NCBI GenBank assembly: GCA_937942435.1
Contig: CALDEM010000001.1
Span: 1-64,000, forward strand
DNA from: an uncultured Saprospiraceae bacterium
GTDB taxonomy: Bacteria > Bacteroidota > Bacteroidia > Chitinophagales > Saprospiraceae
DNA: 64,000 nt
Reading direction: 5' to 3'
The position numbers were made by a program, and so were the translations under genes. The stretch's first letter is position 1, and every line of letters starts with the position of its first letter. A model generated the notes under the pieces. It was not told the DNA's origin and did not search any database. It saw only the letters and a list, made by a program, of their open reading frames with translations. Positions 26,619 through 36,644 of the stretch are shown here, in pieces.

Positions 26619-27848
26619 ATGAAGGGAGGCAGATCTGCGATCATATTCATCTTTGTAACTGTCTTAGTTGATGTCATAGGCGTGGGTATCATCATCCCAG
26701 TGATCCCGACATTGATCAAAGACTTAACGGGGCTTGGTTTAAGTGAAGCTTCTGCATATGGAGGCGGGCTGCTCATTGCATTTGCGGGCATGCAGTTTTT
26801 ATTTGCTCCTGTCCTCGGAGAACTCTCCGACAAATATGGCAGACGCCCAGTCCTTCTATTAGCTCTATTGGGTTTGAGCATAGATTATCTGATCCATGCT
26901 TTTGCACCTACGATCCTCTGGTTATTTATCGGTAGGATACTAGCGGGGATCTGCGGGGCAAGCTTTACAGTGGCCAATGCCTATATCGCTGATATAAGTA
27001 CCGCAGAAAACAAAGCGAAGAACTTCGGTTTGCTTGGTGCTGCTTTTGGATTAGGATTTATAATTGGGCCGAGTATCGGAGGCATCTTTGGTGCTATAGA
27101 TGTGAGACTTCCATTTTTTATAGCTGCGGGGGTTACTTTTATCAACTTTCTATTTGGGTTCTTCTTTGTACCAGAATCGTTAGATATAGAAAACAGAAGA
27201 GAGATCAAATTAGAAAAAATGATCCCTGGTGTTTCATTAGCTAAGATTGGTCAGTATGCTGGACTTGCAGCACTCATCTTTGCGCTATTCTTAGCGAATC
27301 TCGCAGGTCAAGCGCTACCTGCCACTTGGAGTTTCTTTACCATGGAGATGTATGATTGGGGTGAAGCCGAAGTGGGCTACAGCTTAAGTTTTGTAGGTTT
27401 TCTTGTAGCCATTGTACAAGGAGGGTTGATCGGTATAGCTGTCAAGAAGTTTGGACAAAAGAGTGTTGTGATCTTTGGCTTCTTACTTTGGACTATTGGG
27501 ATGTTTTTATTCTCGATGGCTTACCAGTCGTGGATGTTATATGCATTCTTGATACCCTATGCACTTGGCGGCGTCGCTGGCCCAACATTGCAAGGCATAC
27601 TTTCTAATCAAGTATCAGACAAAGAACAAGGCAACCTACAGGGCGCTATCACAAGCATGCAGAGTCTAACAACGATCATCGGACCTGCCATAGCAGCCTT
27701 TCTATTTTATGCATTCACTGGAGACGATGCTACTACATACTTCCCAGGCGCTCCTTATGTTGCAGGAGCGATATTGCTATTGACTGCGACTATCGTGGTA
27801 GCCAGAGGGATGAAAAAAATCAAAGATCCACAACAAATCGAAAATTAG
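26619..27848 (+). CDS. MFS transporter of the TCR/Tet type
   Basis: 409 aa with about 12 transmembrane segments. The MFS motif A loop is G-E-L-S-D-K-Y-G-R-R-P-V (about 67-78). D-V-I-G-V-G-I-I-I-P-V-I-P in helix 1 and the helix 5 segment G-L-G-F-I-I-G-P-S-I-G-G are typical of the Tet/multidrug proton antiporters in the inner membrane. The name does not prove tetracycline efflux; Bacteroidota carry many such genes of unknown substrate. The stop codon lies inside a copy of AATTAGAAA. Confidence 0.9.
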   Translation: MKGGRSAIIFIFVTVLVDVIGVGIIIPVIPTLIKDLTGLGLSEASAYGGGLLIAFAGMQFLFAPVLGELSDKYGRRPVLLLALLGLSIDYLIHAFAPTILWLFIGRILAGICGASFTVANAYIADISTAENKAKNFGLLGAAFGLGFIIGPSIGGIFGAIDVRLPFFIAAGVTFINFLFGFFFVPESLDIENRREIKLEKMIPGVSLAKIGQYAGLAALIFALFLANLAGQALPATWSFFTMEMYDWGEAEVGYSLSFVGFLVAIVQGGLIGIAVKKFGQKSVVIFGFLLWTIGMFLFSMAYQSWMLYAFLIPYALGGVAGPTLQGILSNQVSDKEQGNLQGAITSMQSLTTIIGPAIAAFLFYAFTGDDATTYFPGAPYVAGAILLLTATIVVARGMKKIKDPQQIEN

Positions 27849-27868
27849 AAAACCCATCTGCTGACTTT

Positions 27869-28753
27869 ATGAAAAACACTACTGCCCATTCTGAATACGG
27901 TCAACTCAAAAGTCTTTATCTCAAATCTGTCAGCGAAGGATTTATCAGTCAATCCCAATTGACAGACTTATGGAAAGATCTCAACTATATACATGAGCCT
28001 TCATACCAAGAAGCAATCTCAGAGTACGCCACTTTTGTAAATATCTTAAGACAGACGGGCTGCGAAATCATATTCTTAGATGAGCATGATGCAACAGGTC
28101 CAGACTCTATATACTGCCGAGATGCAAGCATAGCAACCGATCATGGCATGATCATATGTAACATGGGCAAGTCACAAAGATCAAGAGAACCACATGCTCA
28201 AGAAGAACGATTTGAAAAAGAAAAAATAAACATCCTTGGCAGAATAGAAAGTCCCGGAACAGTAGAAGGCGGTGATGTTGCATGGTTGGATGAGCATACA
28301 CTAGCAGTAGGTCATGGCTACAGAACCAATGAAGAAGGCATCAGACAATTAGAAAATATACTAAAGCCAAAAGGAATCAATATTATAAAAGTAGATCTTC
28401 CACATTATAAAGGACCAGAGGATGTCTTTCACTTGATGTCTATATTAAGTCCAGTTGATAAGGACCTTGCGGTTATATATTCTCCATTAATGCCAGTCAG
28501 TTTTAGAAACGAACTATTGCGCAGAGATTATAAATTAGTAGAGGTGCCAGATGAAGAGTTTGAATCCATGGGCTGTAACGTCTTGGCCTTATCTCCGCGC
28601 AATTGTGTACTTGTTGATGATAATCCTGTTACAAAGTTTCGATTACAAAACGCAGGCTGCACTGTACACGAGTATGCTGGCCTTCATGTTAGCGTCGCTG
28701 GTGGAGGTGGTCCTACTTGCTTGACCAGACCGATATCAAGAGGTAAGTCTTAG
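27869..28753 (+). CDS. Amidinotransferase/DDAH-family hydrolase
   Basis: 294 aa guanidine-modifying enzyme fold. E-G-G-D (133-136), His188 in D-V-F-H-L-M-S and Cys284 in G-G-G-G-P-T-C-L-T-R-P form the catalytic set of dimethylarginine dimethylaminohydrolase and arginine deiminase relatives. C-R-D-A-S (83-87) is the usual substrate-contact segment. It likely hydrolyses arginine or a methylated arginine to citrulline in the cytoplasm. It starts 20 bp after the MFS gene, so the two may be co-transcribed and the transporter could handle the substrate or product (inference). No ornithine carbamoyltransferase or carbamate kinase is nearby, so it is not a classical ADI operon. Confidence 0.88.
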   Translation: MKNTTAHSEYGQLKSLYLKSVSEGFISQSQLTDLWKDLNYIHEPSYQEAISEYATFVNILRQTGCEIIFLDEHDATGPDSIYCRDASIATDHGMIICNMGKSQRSREPHAQEERFEKEKINILGRIESPGTVEGGDVAWLDEHTLAVGHGYRTNEEGIRQLENILKPKGINIIKVDLPHYKGPEDVFHLMSILSPVDKDLAVIYSPLMPVSFRNELLRRDYKLVEVPDEEFESMGCNVLALSPRNCVLVDDNPVTKFRLQNAGCTVHEYAGLHVSVAGGGGPTCLTRPISRGKS

Positions 28754-28754
28754 A

Positions 28755-29723
28755 TTATGACAAAGACATCCCAATCTTTTCTAATAGTGCTTTCGTAGCT
28801 TTGATACCTTCCTCTTCAGTTTTATCACTTCCTTCATACTCGATGCCTATGTAGCCATCGAAACCCGCATCTTTAACAATCTTTAACATCTTAGAGTAGT
28901 CGATCATTACCTGATCTCCTGACTCATCAAACATATAAGACTTAGCGCTTACGCCTTTAGCAAAAGGCAGCATCTCCCTAACCCCATCATATAAGTCATA
29001 CGCTTCTTCACAAGAACCATCCTGTGTACTCCCCCACTTTGCTGAGAGACAGAAGTTTCCAAAGTCTGGCAAGGTACCACAATTAGAAAGTCCGATCTCT
29101 TTTATAATCTTAGCAACCCAAGATGGATCTGAAGAATACAATCCATGATTTTCAATCAGCACATTGATCGCACTCTCAGACGCATATTCGCATAGTCGTC
29201 CCAGACCATCCACCATCGCACTGCCTACATCTTCCTTACTCCCATCACCAAATGCATTGATCCTGATAGAATGACATCCCAGCATCGCAGCAGCATCGAC
29301 CCATTTGTGATGATTAGTTACTGCAGTAGACCTTTGAGCATCATCGGTATTACCCAGATCACCTTCATCATCTACCATGATCAAAAGACTCTGTACATCT
29401 TGATCTTCTGCCTGCTTTCTCAAGCTACGCCAGTAAGCAGCATCTTTGACCTTATCGACATAAAACTGATTAACGTATTCTACAGCTCCTATGCCAAACT
29501 TCTGCCTTGCAGTAAGCGGAAATAAAGATGGGTCTTCTTGCTTTGCTTCGATAGAACGGTGCAGGGACCACTGAGCCAAGGAGATATTAAAAAAGAGTTG
29601 CTTAGTCATTAATTCATTCTCCATTTTTGGTTTTTCATGCTTACAAGCCGCAGTTGCAAAGGTTGATATTCCTAGAACCCCTATGGAACTATTTTTAATA
29701 AACGATCGCCTTTTAGTTTTCAT
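28755..29723 (-). CDS. Xylose-isomerase-like TIM-barrel protein with Tat-type signal
   Basis: 322 aa. The N-terminus K-T-K-R-R-S-F-I-K followed by a hydrophobic stretch and A-A-C-K fits a twin-arginine signal, perhaps with lipidation at the Cys. The remainder is an AP-endonuclease-2/sugar-phosphate isomerase barrel: I-S-L-A-Q-W-S-L near strand 1, N-V-L-I-E-N-H-G-L-Y, P-D-F-G-N-F, and G-Y-I-G-I-E-Y-E-G at the last strand. The acidic and His residues could bind a divalent metal. Bacteroidota have many secreted members, generally of unknown sugar specificity. It converges on the DDAH-family gene with 1 bp between the ends. Confidence 0.85.
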   Translation of the reverse strand: MKTKRRSFIKNSSIGVLGISTFATAACKHEKPKMENELMTKQLFFNISLAQWSLHRSIEAKQEDPSLFPLTARQKFGIGAVEYVNQFYVDKVKDAAYWRSLRKQAEDQDVQSLLIMVDDEGDLGNTDDAQRSTAVTNHHKWVDAAAMLGCHSIRINAFGDGSKEDVGSAMVDGLGRLCEYASESAINVLIENHGLYSSDPSWVAKIIKEIGLSNCGTLPDFGNFCLSAKWGSTQDGSCEEAYDLYDGVREMLPFAKGVSAKSYMFDESGDQVMIDYSKMLKIVKDAGFDGYIGIEYEGSDKTEEEGIKATKALLEKIGMSLS

Positions 29724-29901
29724 AAAGTGAAAATAGACAATTATAATTCTATGGCTTTCTAAAAGTTAAGAGATAGAATATTCTTTTTTTCACATATTAA
29801 TTCTTAACTTTCTATTCACCGCATGGTATGTTGCGCAGGACAGCTTTAAAGTCCTGAGGAGGTAGTTAAGAGAAGCGGATCATCTTATTAAAACTACTTG
29901 C

Positions 29902-30366
29902 ATGAAGAATTATCAACAAAAGTCAATAACCGAAGAGAAGAAAGACTTAAAGATCAATGCTCCTTTGGTTACAGAATACATGACAAGAGAGCTCATCACG
30001 TTTGGACCACAAGAGCCAATTAGCAAAGTTATCCAATCACTACTTACCAATAGAATCAGTGGCGCTCCCGTAATAAACGATGATGGAAAAGTCGTCGGCC
30101 TAATCGATGACAAGGATTGTCTCAATGTCTTGATCGGACAGGCCTACTACAACAATCCAGCTAATCAAAGTACAGTTGCCCACTATATGTCCGACGTCAT
30201 GAAGAGTGTATCAACAGATGATAACATAGTGGATATAGCCAATATTTTCTTGACTTCTAAATACAAGCGTCTTCTCGTGATCAGTCACGATGGTAAGCTA
30301 GCAGGACAGATCAGTAGAAGAGATATACTCAGAGCTATAAAAGATATCAATGCGAGCACCTGGTAA
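29902..30366 (+). CDS. Two-CBS-domain protein
   Basis: 154 aa. Two CBS repeats: about 25-80 (V-T-E-Y-M-T-R-E-L-I-T, then G-A-P-V-I-N-D-D-G-K-V-V-G-L-I-D) and about 92-150 (M-S-D-V-M-K-S-V-S, then R-L-L-V-I-S-H-D-G-K-L-A-G-Q-I-S-R-R-D). Tandem CBS pairs bind adenosine nucleotides and act as energy sensors or regulatory subunits. There is no fused effector domain, and neighbours do not reveal a partner. A TTTCTAATT word lies 3 bp past the stop. Confidence 0.93.
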   Translation: MKNYQQKSITEEKKDLKINAPLVTEYMTRELITFGPQEPISKVIQSLLTNRISGAPVINDDGKVVGLIDDKDCLNVLIGQAYYNNPANQSTVAHYMSDVMKSVSTDDNIVDIANIFLTSKYKRLLVISHDGKLAGQISRRDILRAIKDINASTW

Positions 30367-30382
30367 GTTTTCTAATTTCATA

Positions 30383-31966
30383 CTACTCACTCTTTGTGTA
30401 AGCAGGACCTCTTAATATAACGCCATATCGTTCATTAGATAAAGCATCATCTCTTAAGGCGATCTTACCGTTGAGCATCACTAGCTCTATACCCTCTGGA
30501 TACTGATGAGGTTTTTCAAAAGTAGCTTTGTCGATGATGCGCTCCTCATCAAAGAGGACAAGATCTGCTTTATAGCCTTCTTTAATCAAACCTCGATCGT
30601 CAAGTCCCATCCTTGCTGCTGGTAAAGAAGTCATTTTTCTAATCGCCTCCGCGATGGTGATGACCTTCTCATCACGTGCGAAGTGTCCGATCACTCTTGG
30701 AAATGTACCATGTACCCGTGGATGAGGAAATCCCTTTTCAAAAGCAGTGATGCGCCCATCTGATGCGATGATGGTCTGAGGATGTGCCATGATTCGTTTT
30801 ACATCTTCTTCTGACATTGCATGATAGATGGCACTTGCACCTCTGTGCAATTGCGCTTGGATCACAAGCTCAGCCCCACTCTCTCCTGTCGGTTGCATAC
30901 CTTCTTGGATAGCCCAATCATACAACGTCTTACCTTCTAGCTCAGGTTTCCAATCAAACTTTGCCAACTGGATGCGCTTTAAGTCTCCTCCACCTCTATC
31001 ATTCATGATGTTGTAGACGATACCTGCTTTTATACTATCTCTTAGGTCTGGATCAGCACATCGCTTTGCAAACGCCTCGTATCGCCCTCCTTCCAGTGAC
31101 CAAGGGGGTATGAGAACAGATATGCTTGTATAACTTGCAGTATAGGGGTATTGATCAACCATAACATCTAACCCCAGTGCTCTTGCACTATCAACCATCT
31201 TTAAAGTCTCCACACTCTTACCCCACATAGGAAGTCCGATCGCTTTATGATGCGTTAAGACGACTGGTATATCTGCTTCTTCTGCGATAGTGATGGCTTC
31301 ACTGACGCCTTCGATCAGTCCCAAGCCTTCTTCTCGCAAATGAGAAGTATAGATACCACCGTGGTTGGCTGCTTCTTTTGAAAGAGCTACAACTTCACCG
31401 ATTTTTGCAAAAGTGCCAGGCAAGTATTTTAAACCTGTTGATATACCAAAAGCACCTTCCTTCATAGCTTGGTTGACCAGAGTCTTCATACTGTCTAACT
31501 CAGCTTCACTTGGTGCTCTTCCTTCTAATTGCATGACATTAGATCGGACGCTGTTATGTCCGATTAGATATCCAACGTTGATCCCTATGCCTTCATCAGA
31601 GAGAGAAGTAAGGTATTGATCTATCTTGATGGGAGAACTTCCATCTGGTCCACCCAAGGCAGTGGTAACGCCCATATGGAGTGCACTCTCAGCAGAAGGG
31701 ATTGTTGGTAGCGGCTCAAGGTGAGCATGGAGATCTATAAAACCTGGAGAGAGACTTTTGCCAGCACCATCGATCACTGCACATGACGTACATGAGATAT
31801 CTTCTCCAATTTTTATAATTTGATCGCGATCTATGATCACATCTCCTCTATATGGAGTCGATCCAGATCCATCATATATCTTGACATTAGAAATTAGAAA
31901 GGAGCCATTCTGATCTGCACAAGAGCTCAACCAGAAAAAAGCAAAAAGTACAATTGGAAATCTCAT
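30383..31966 (-). CDS. D-aminoacylase-like amidohydrolase lipoprotein
   Basis: 527 aa from the ATG at 31966, which gives a proper lipoprotein signal (F-F-W-L-S-S-C). An in-frame ATG at 32008 would put 14 residues before it. The amidohydrolase/D-aminoacylase fold is shown by P-G-F-I-D-L-H-A-H near the start of the barrel, H-M-G-V-T-T-A, L-T-H-H-K-A (metal-binding His), D-Q-Y-P-Y-T-A and A-S-D-G-R-I, then the C-terminal sandwich G-Y-K-A-D-L-V-L-F-D. The family releases D-amino acids from N-acyl derivatives. Export suggests use of peptidoglycan-derived or environmental N-acyl-D-amino acids (inference). Confidence 0.9.
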   Translation of the reverse strand: MRFPIVLFAFFWLSSCADQNGSFLISNVKIYDGSGSTPYRGDVIIDRDQIIKIGEDISCTSCAVIDGAGKSLSPGFIDLHAHLEPLPTIPSAESALHMGVTTALGGPDGSSPIKIDQYLTSLSDEGIGINVGYLIGHNSVRSNVMQLEGRAPSEAELDSMKTLVNQAMKEGAFGISTGLKYLPGTFAKIGEVVALSKEAANHGGIYTSHLREEGLGLIEGVSEAITIAEEADIPVVLTHHKAIGLPMWGKSVETLKMVDSARALGLDVMVDQYPYTASYTSISVLIPPWSLEGGRYEAFAKRCADPDLRDSIKAGIVYNIMNDRGGGDLKRIQLAKFDWKPELEGKTLYDWAIQEGMQPTGESGAELVIQAQLHRGASAIYHAMSEEDVKRIMAHPQTIIASDGRITAFEKGFPHPRVHGTFPRVIGHFARDEKVITIAEAIRKMTSLPAARMGLDDRGLIKEGYKADLVLFDEERIIDKATFEKPHQYPEGIELVMLNGKIALRDDALSNERYGVILRGPAYTKSE

Positions 31967-32087
31967 CTCAAGTCTTTTAGCGCTTAAAAGATAGAGAATA
32001 AAACCCAAAGCAAACCTATATCTGAATGATTAGAACTTACTCCTCATTTATAACATTTGCCTGGAGCGGTCGATACTCAACGACAGA

Positions 32088-32870
32088 TCAATCCAACAAA
32101 TCAGGAAACGCAGCAACAATATCCTGCCAGATAGGCTGATAACTAAACCAACCTGCGATTGGAAATCCAACTTCAAAATCTCTAGTCTTAGCTGCTGTCT
32201 CATGATCGATCACATGAATCTTGCTTCCTGTTGCTTCAGCTATCATCTGTGCTTGACAGCATCGCTCCATAGATATGAACCACCACGCTACTTCTTCGAC
32301 AGAACCTCCAGCAGTCAACAAGCCATGATTTTTTAGGATGGCTGCTTTCTTATCTCCCAGTGCTTCTGCTATGCGATCACCTTCTTCAGAATCATTGACA
32401 ACGCCACCATAATCATCATATAGACCATGATCTTGATAGAATGCACAGGCATCTTGTGTGATTGGGTCAAGCGTTCTGGCCAGACAAGACCATGACTTGC
32501 CATAGATAGAGTGCGCATGAGCAGCAGCAACTGCATCAGGGCGAGCGATATGTATACGAGAGTGGATAGCGAACGCTGCCTTGTTGAGCATCTTATGCTT
32601 TCCCTCTACAATCTCTCCTTCTTCATTGACAAGGATTAGGTCTGATACCTTGATTTTATTAAAAGAAACGCCAAATGGATTGACCCAAAAGTGATCTGTT
32701 TTCTCAGGGTCTCGCGCAGTGATATGACCCGCAACGCCTTCTGAAAATCCGAATTTTCCAAATACTCTAAACGCTCCTGCTAATTGCTGCTTACGATGTA
32801 ATCTTTCATCTTCTATCGATCTCGGAGCTGGCAACATCGCTTCGAGTCCTGGAGGGTTTGCTACTGCCAT
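32088..32870 (-). CDS. Class II aldolase/adducin family protein
   Basis: 260 aa. G-F-S-E-G-V-A-G-H-I-T-A-R-D (about 38-51), A-A-A-H-A-H-S-I-Y-G (zinc ligands) and L-K-N-H-G-L-L-T-A-G-G-S are the conserved blocks of the family, which includes fuculose-phosphate aldolase and ribulose-phosphate epimerase but also many members of unknown activity. No phosphorylated-sugar kinase is adjacent. It follows, on the same strand, the region upstream of the D-aminoacylase and is divergent from the dehydrogenase gene. Confidence 0.9.
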   Translation of the reverse strand: MAVANPPGLEAMLPAPRSIEDERLHRKQQLAGAFRVFGKFGFSEGVAGHITARDPEKTDHFWVNPFGVSFNKIKVSDLILVNEEGEIVEGKHKMLNKAAFAIHSRIHIARPDAVAAAHAHSIYGKSWSCLARTLDPITQDACAFYQDHGLYDDYGGVVNDSEEGDRIAEALGDKKAAILKNHGLLTAGGSVEEVAWWFISMERCCQAQMIAEATGSKIHVIDHETAAKTRDFEVGFPIAGWFSYQPIWQDIVAAFPDLLD

Positions 32871-32976
32871 ACTATCATTAGATCTCGTTAACTTATGTAC
32901 ACAATATAAAAATCATAACGCAACTATCCTTAGATCCACTAGACAGACTCAAGACATAATTAGTTAATTTCATCAG

Positions 32977-33930
32977 ATGAAAAAGAAGATACTCATCACT
33001 CATCCACTCAGCCCAAGTCGTATCCAAGCGTTGAGTCAATCACATCAAGTTGACTGCATCAGTCAGGTAGAAACTAAGTATCAAGAGGTTATGGATCGAG
33101 TAGATGGATATGACGCCATACTCTGTATAGGCATTCAGGCTGATCAACAGATTATGGACAAGGGCAACCGCCTACAGATCATCTCTAACTATGGTGTTGG
33201 ATATGATAACATCGATGTCGCTTACGCCAAATCTAAGGACATCGCTGTCGCAAATACACCTATCTCCACCTCAAGAGCGACGGCCGAATATACGGTTGGC
33301 CTCATCATAAGTCTACTTAGAAAAATCACAATTAACGACAAAAAATTACGCCAGGGACAACTCGCCAGTTGGTCATCTTCTGTGCAATCTGGCAACTCAC
33401 TTTATGGGAAGACGCTTGGCATATTTGGCATGGGTCGTATCGGCAAGGAGGTAGCACTCATGGCAAAGGCTTTTGGGATGGAGCTAATCTACTACAGCAG
33501 AACGAAGCTTGATACTGCTGAGGAGGAGCTATATGATGTGCGCTATGTTTCATTTGACAACCTCATGTCTACAAGTGATATAGTCAGCATACATGCTCCC
33601 TATACCGCAGAAACTCATCACATCATTGATGCGAAGAAACTGGGTCTCATGAAGCAAGACTCATGGATAATCAATACTGCTAGAGGAGGACTCATCGACC
33701 ATGACGCTTTGGTCAACATATTAGAAAGTAAGAAGATCAAAGGAGCAGCATTGGATGTATTTCCAGAGGAGCCCGTGATCCCTTCCCAATTACTAACGAT
33801 GGATCATGTTATCCTTAGTCCTCATAATGGCACTGGGACTTACGAAGATAGGGCTGCGATGTTCGCAGAGTCCTTTGACAATATCATAGCCTTTTTTGAA
33901 GGGCGTGAGATGAGTGGGAAGGTTTGTTGA
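32977..33930 (+). CDS. D-2-hydroxyacid dehydrogenase
   Basis: 317 aa. The NAD-binding Rossmann motif is L-G-I-F-G-M-G-R-I-G (about 146-155). The catalytic Arg is in N-T-A-R-G-G-L-I-D, Glu in D-V-F-P-E-E-P and His in L-S-P-H-N-G-T-G-T. This layout is that of glyoxylate/hydroxypyruvate reductases and related 2-ketoacid reductases. It probably interconverts a 2-oxoacid and a D-2-hydroxyacid in the cytoplasm. The exact substrate cannot be read from sequence. Confidence 0.92.
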   Translation: MKKKILITHPLSPSRIQALSQSHQVDCISQVETKYQEVMDRVDGYDAILCIGIQADQQIMDKGNRLQIISNYGVGYDNIDVAYAKSKDIAVANTPISTSRATAEYTVGLIISLLRKITINDKKLRQGQLASWSSSVQSGNSLYGKTLGIFGMGRIGKEVALMAKAFGMELIYYSRTKLDTAEEELYDVRYVSFDNLMSTSDIVSIHAPYTAETHHIIDAKKLGLMKQDSWIINTARGGLIDHDALVNILESKKIKGAALDVFPEEPVIPSQLLTMDHVILSPHNGTGTYEDRAAMFAESFDNIIAFFEGREMSGKVC

Positions 33931-34009
33931 GTTCGTTATCTAAAGTAGACTCGAGTTTTGACAATCAAGAACTATTGTTATCATTGATGTCTAACAAGAA
34001 TATCATATC

Positions 34010-36544
34010 GTGGACAACTTAGTTAAGCTCTCTATCATATCTCTTTTGATTCTACTGATCAGCTGTACTCCAGATCAACAATTAGAAGTCGTCCCTGGTG
34101 TATCGCTCACGCTTGCACAGTATCGAAAAGAACACATCACTGATCTCGACTATCAACTTTCTTTTGATATCCCAGCAAACCAATCTGAGTCAATAGCTGG
34201 GATGACTGTCATATCGTTTCAACTGGATGACATAGACCAAGACTTACAGATAGATTTTAAAGAAGACAAAGATCACTTACATAAGATATCAGTTAATCAG
34301 CAAGAGATCGAGATAGACTTCCGTGAGGAGCACATCCTGATATCCAAGGACAAATTAGAAATAGGTACTAATGAGATCAGCATAAACTTCACTGCTGGCA
34401 ATCAAAGTCTTAATCGCAACGATGATTATCTATACACACTTCTTGTACCAGATCGGGCTAGGACAGTCTTTCCCCTTTTTGATCAACCCAATCTCAAAGC
34501 CACTTACACCTTAGATCTTACTATCCCTACAGGTTGGAAAGCACAAGCTAATGGACCGTTGATCACCACAAAGGATTTATCCAATGGCAAATCGAAATTA
34601 GCATTTGGCAAAACTAAGCCTATAAGTAGTTATCTGTTTGCATTCACGGCAGGCGCATATAAAAGCGCAACATCAGATAATGGGAAGATGACGATGTTAT
34701 ATAGAGAAACTGATGAGGATAAGGTAGAGCGTAACATACCTGAGATATTTGAATTACATCAAGCATCACTCGATTGGCTCGAAGATTATACTCAGATAGA
34801 CTACCCTTTTCAAAAGTTTGATTTTGCACTCATTCCTTCTTTCCAATATGGTGGTATGGAGCATGTCGGCGCTATCTTTTATAATGAGCGATCACTTATG
34901 TTGGATGAAGAAGCAAGCATCAACCAAAAGCTGCGTCGTGGTTCGTTGATCGCTCATGAGACGGCACATATGTGGTTTGGTGATTTGGTTACGATGGATT
35001 GGTTTGATGATGTGTGGTTAAAGGAAGTGTTTGCCAACTTTATGGCTGCAAAGATTGTCAACCCTTCATTTCCAGAAGTGGATCATGACTTAAGATTCTT
35101 ATTAGCACACTACCCTACTGCTTATGGCATAGACCGATCTAGCGGTAGTCATCCTATCCAACAAGAACTTCCTAACCTGAACAATGCTGGGACCTTATAT
35201 GGAGGCATCATCTATCAAAAAGCACCAATCGTCATGCGCATGCTTGAGCGCTTGATTGGCGCCTCTTCTTTTCAAGAAGGACTCCAAGAATATCTAGCTA
35301 CTTATAGTTTTAACAATGCGACTTGGGATGACCTGATATCCATCATGCAAAAAAGAACCCAAGTCGACCTTGAACAATGGAATATCGATTGGGTCAAAAG
35401 TGCTGGTCGGCCCACCTTAGAGATTGAAAAGAATGAATCTAATATCACTTACAATAACGCAAGTACTACAAAAATATGGCCTCAACAAATAGTTGCCGCG
35501 CAAGCAACTGACAACAAAAGAGTCAACACGAGCAGCCTAACCATAGAAGGGCAATCTGCAGAACTACAAATAGAGAAAGGAGCAACTCTTTATAATTACA
35601 ACTATAAAGGCGAAGCCTACGCCTACATCAAAGCACCACAACAAGAACTGCTGCAGACATTGGAAAAGGTCAATAATATAACTGATGATCAAGAAAGAGC
35701 AGGACAATGGATGGCACTTTGGGAAGAGCTGCTTCATGGCAGACTGGAGAAGCAAGCTTATCTCAAACAACTACATGTTGCGATATCAAACGAAAGCAAC
35801 CCACTTGTACTTAATTATATCGCTTCACATGTCAGAACAGTTTACTGGAACTTAAGCGATCAAAGTGAAAGAGAAACCATCTCATCACAATTAGAAAACA
35901 AGCTGTGGGAGCGACTTCAAAACGAAACTAACAACTCCTTGAAGCGAACAATCTACAATACCTACACTTCTATCGCTAATAGTGAAAGTGGAAGAGCCAA
36001 TCTTGTAAGGCTTTGGAAAGATGATGCTCCAGAGATCGATCTTAGATTATCATCTCGTGATAAGGAATCACTTGTCTACGCCATCGGCGTAAGAGAGATT
36101 ACTAGCGCCTCAGATATCTATGATCAACAAATAGAAAACTCTAGTAATCCAGATGATGTCAAACGGATGAACTTTGTAAGACCATCACTATCTCCTGACG
36201 CTGATATCCGTGATGAGTTCTTTAATTCGCTTAAAGATGAATCAAACAGAAGTCAAGAAAGATGGGTACTTACAGCGCTGAATCAATTACATCACCCATT
36301 GCGCCAAGCTACATCTAAGAAGTATGTTCTTCCTTCTTTAGAACTGATAGAAGAGATACAAACCACAGGTGACATCTTTTTTCCTAAGCGGTGGTTGGAC
36401 AATACATTGGGACCATATAGAGATACAGCTACCAGAACAGTTGTCACAACATTTCTAGACTCGCATCCTGAACTTTCTAAAAACTTAAAAAACAAGATCA
36501 ACCAAGCGGCTGACATATTGATGAGAACCAAACATGTCATCTAA
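34010..36544 (+). CDS. M1 family aminopeptidase lipoprotein
   Basis: 844 aa. GTG start at 34010, followed by a lipoprotein signal (L-I-L-L-I-S-C). Zinc site: H-E-T-A-H (316-320) and Glu339. The exopeptidase motif G-A-M-E-N appears as G-G-M-E-H (about 283-287), a variant I recall from other Bacteroidota. The C-terminal half is the helical ERAP1-like region. It should trim N-terminal amino acids from peptides at the cell surface or in the periplasm. It is upstream of the sortilin-type gene with a 100-bp gap and may feed on peptides released by secreted proteases (inference). Confidence 0.93.
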   Translation: MDNLVKLSIISLLILLISCTPDQQLEVVPGVSLTLAQYRKEHITDLDYQLSFDIPANQSESIAGMTVISFQLDDIDQDLQIDFKEDKDHLHKISVNQQEIEIDFREEHILISKDKLEIGTNEISINFTAGNQSLNRNDDYLYTLLVPDRARTVFPLFDQPNLKATYTLDLTIPTGWKAQANGPLITTKDLSNGKSKLAFGKTKPISSYLFAFTAGAYKSATSDNGKMTMLYRETDEDKVERNIPEIFELHQASLDWLEDYTQIDYPFQKFDFALIPSFQYGGMEHVGAIFYNERSLMLDEEASINQKLRRGSLIAHETAHMWFGDLVTMDWFDDVWLKEVFANFMAAKIVNPSFPEVDHDLRFLLAHYPTAYGIDRSSGSHPIQQELPNLNNAGTLYGGIIYQKAPIVMRMLERLIGASSFQEGLQEYLATYSFNNATWDDLISIMQKRTQVDLEQWNIDWVKSAGRPTLEIEKNESNITYNNASTTKIWPQQIVAAQATDNKRVNTSSLTIEGQSAELQIEKGATLYNYNYKGEAYAYIKAPQQELLQTLEKVNNITDDQERAGQWMALWEELLHGRLEKQAYLKQLHVAISNESNPLVLNYIASHVRTVYWNLSDQSERETISSQLENKLWERLQNETNNSLKRTIYNTYTSIANSESGRANLVRLWKDDAPEIDLRLSSRDKESLVYAIGVREITSASDIYDQQIENSSNPDDVKRMNFVRPSLSPDADIRDEFFNSLKDESNRSQERWVLTALNQLHHPLRQATSKKYVLPSLELIEEIQTTGDIFFPKRWLDNTLGPYRDTATRTVVTTFLDSHPELSKNLKNKINQAADILMRTKHVI

Positions 36545-36644
36545 GGTTTTAAGCCGTTGAGCCTATAATTATCACCACAGAACAGAACGCCTCTATTATA
36601 AATGGCTAATTGAGTATATTACGATTGTTAAAACAACAATCACA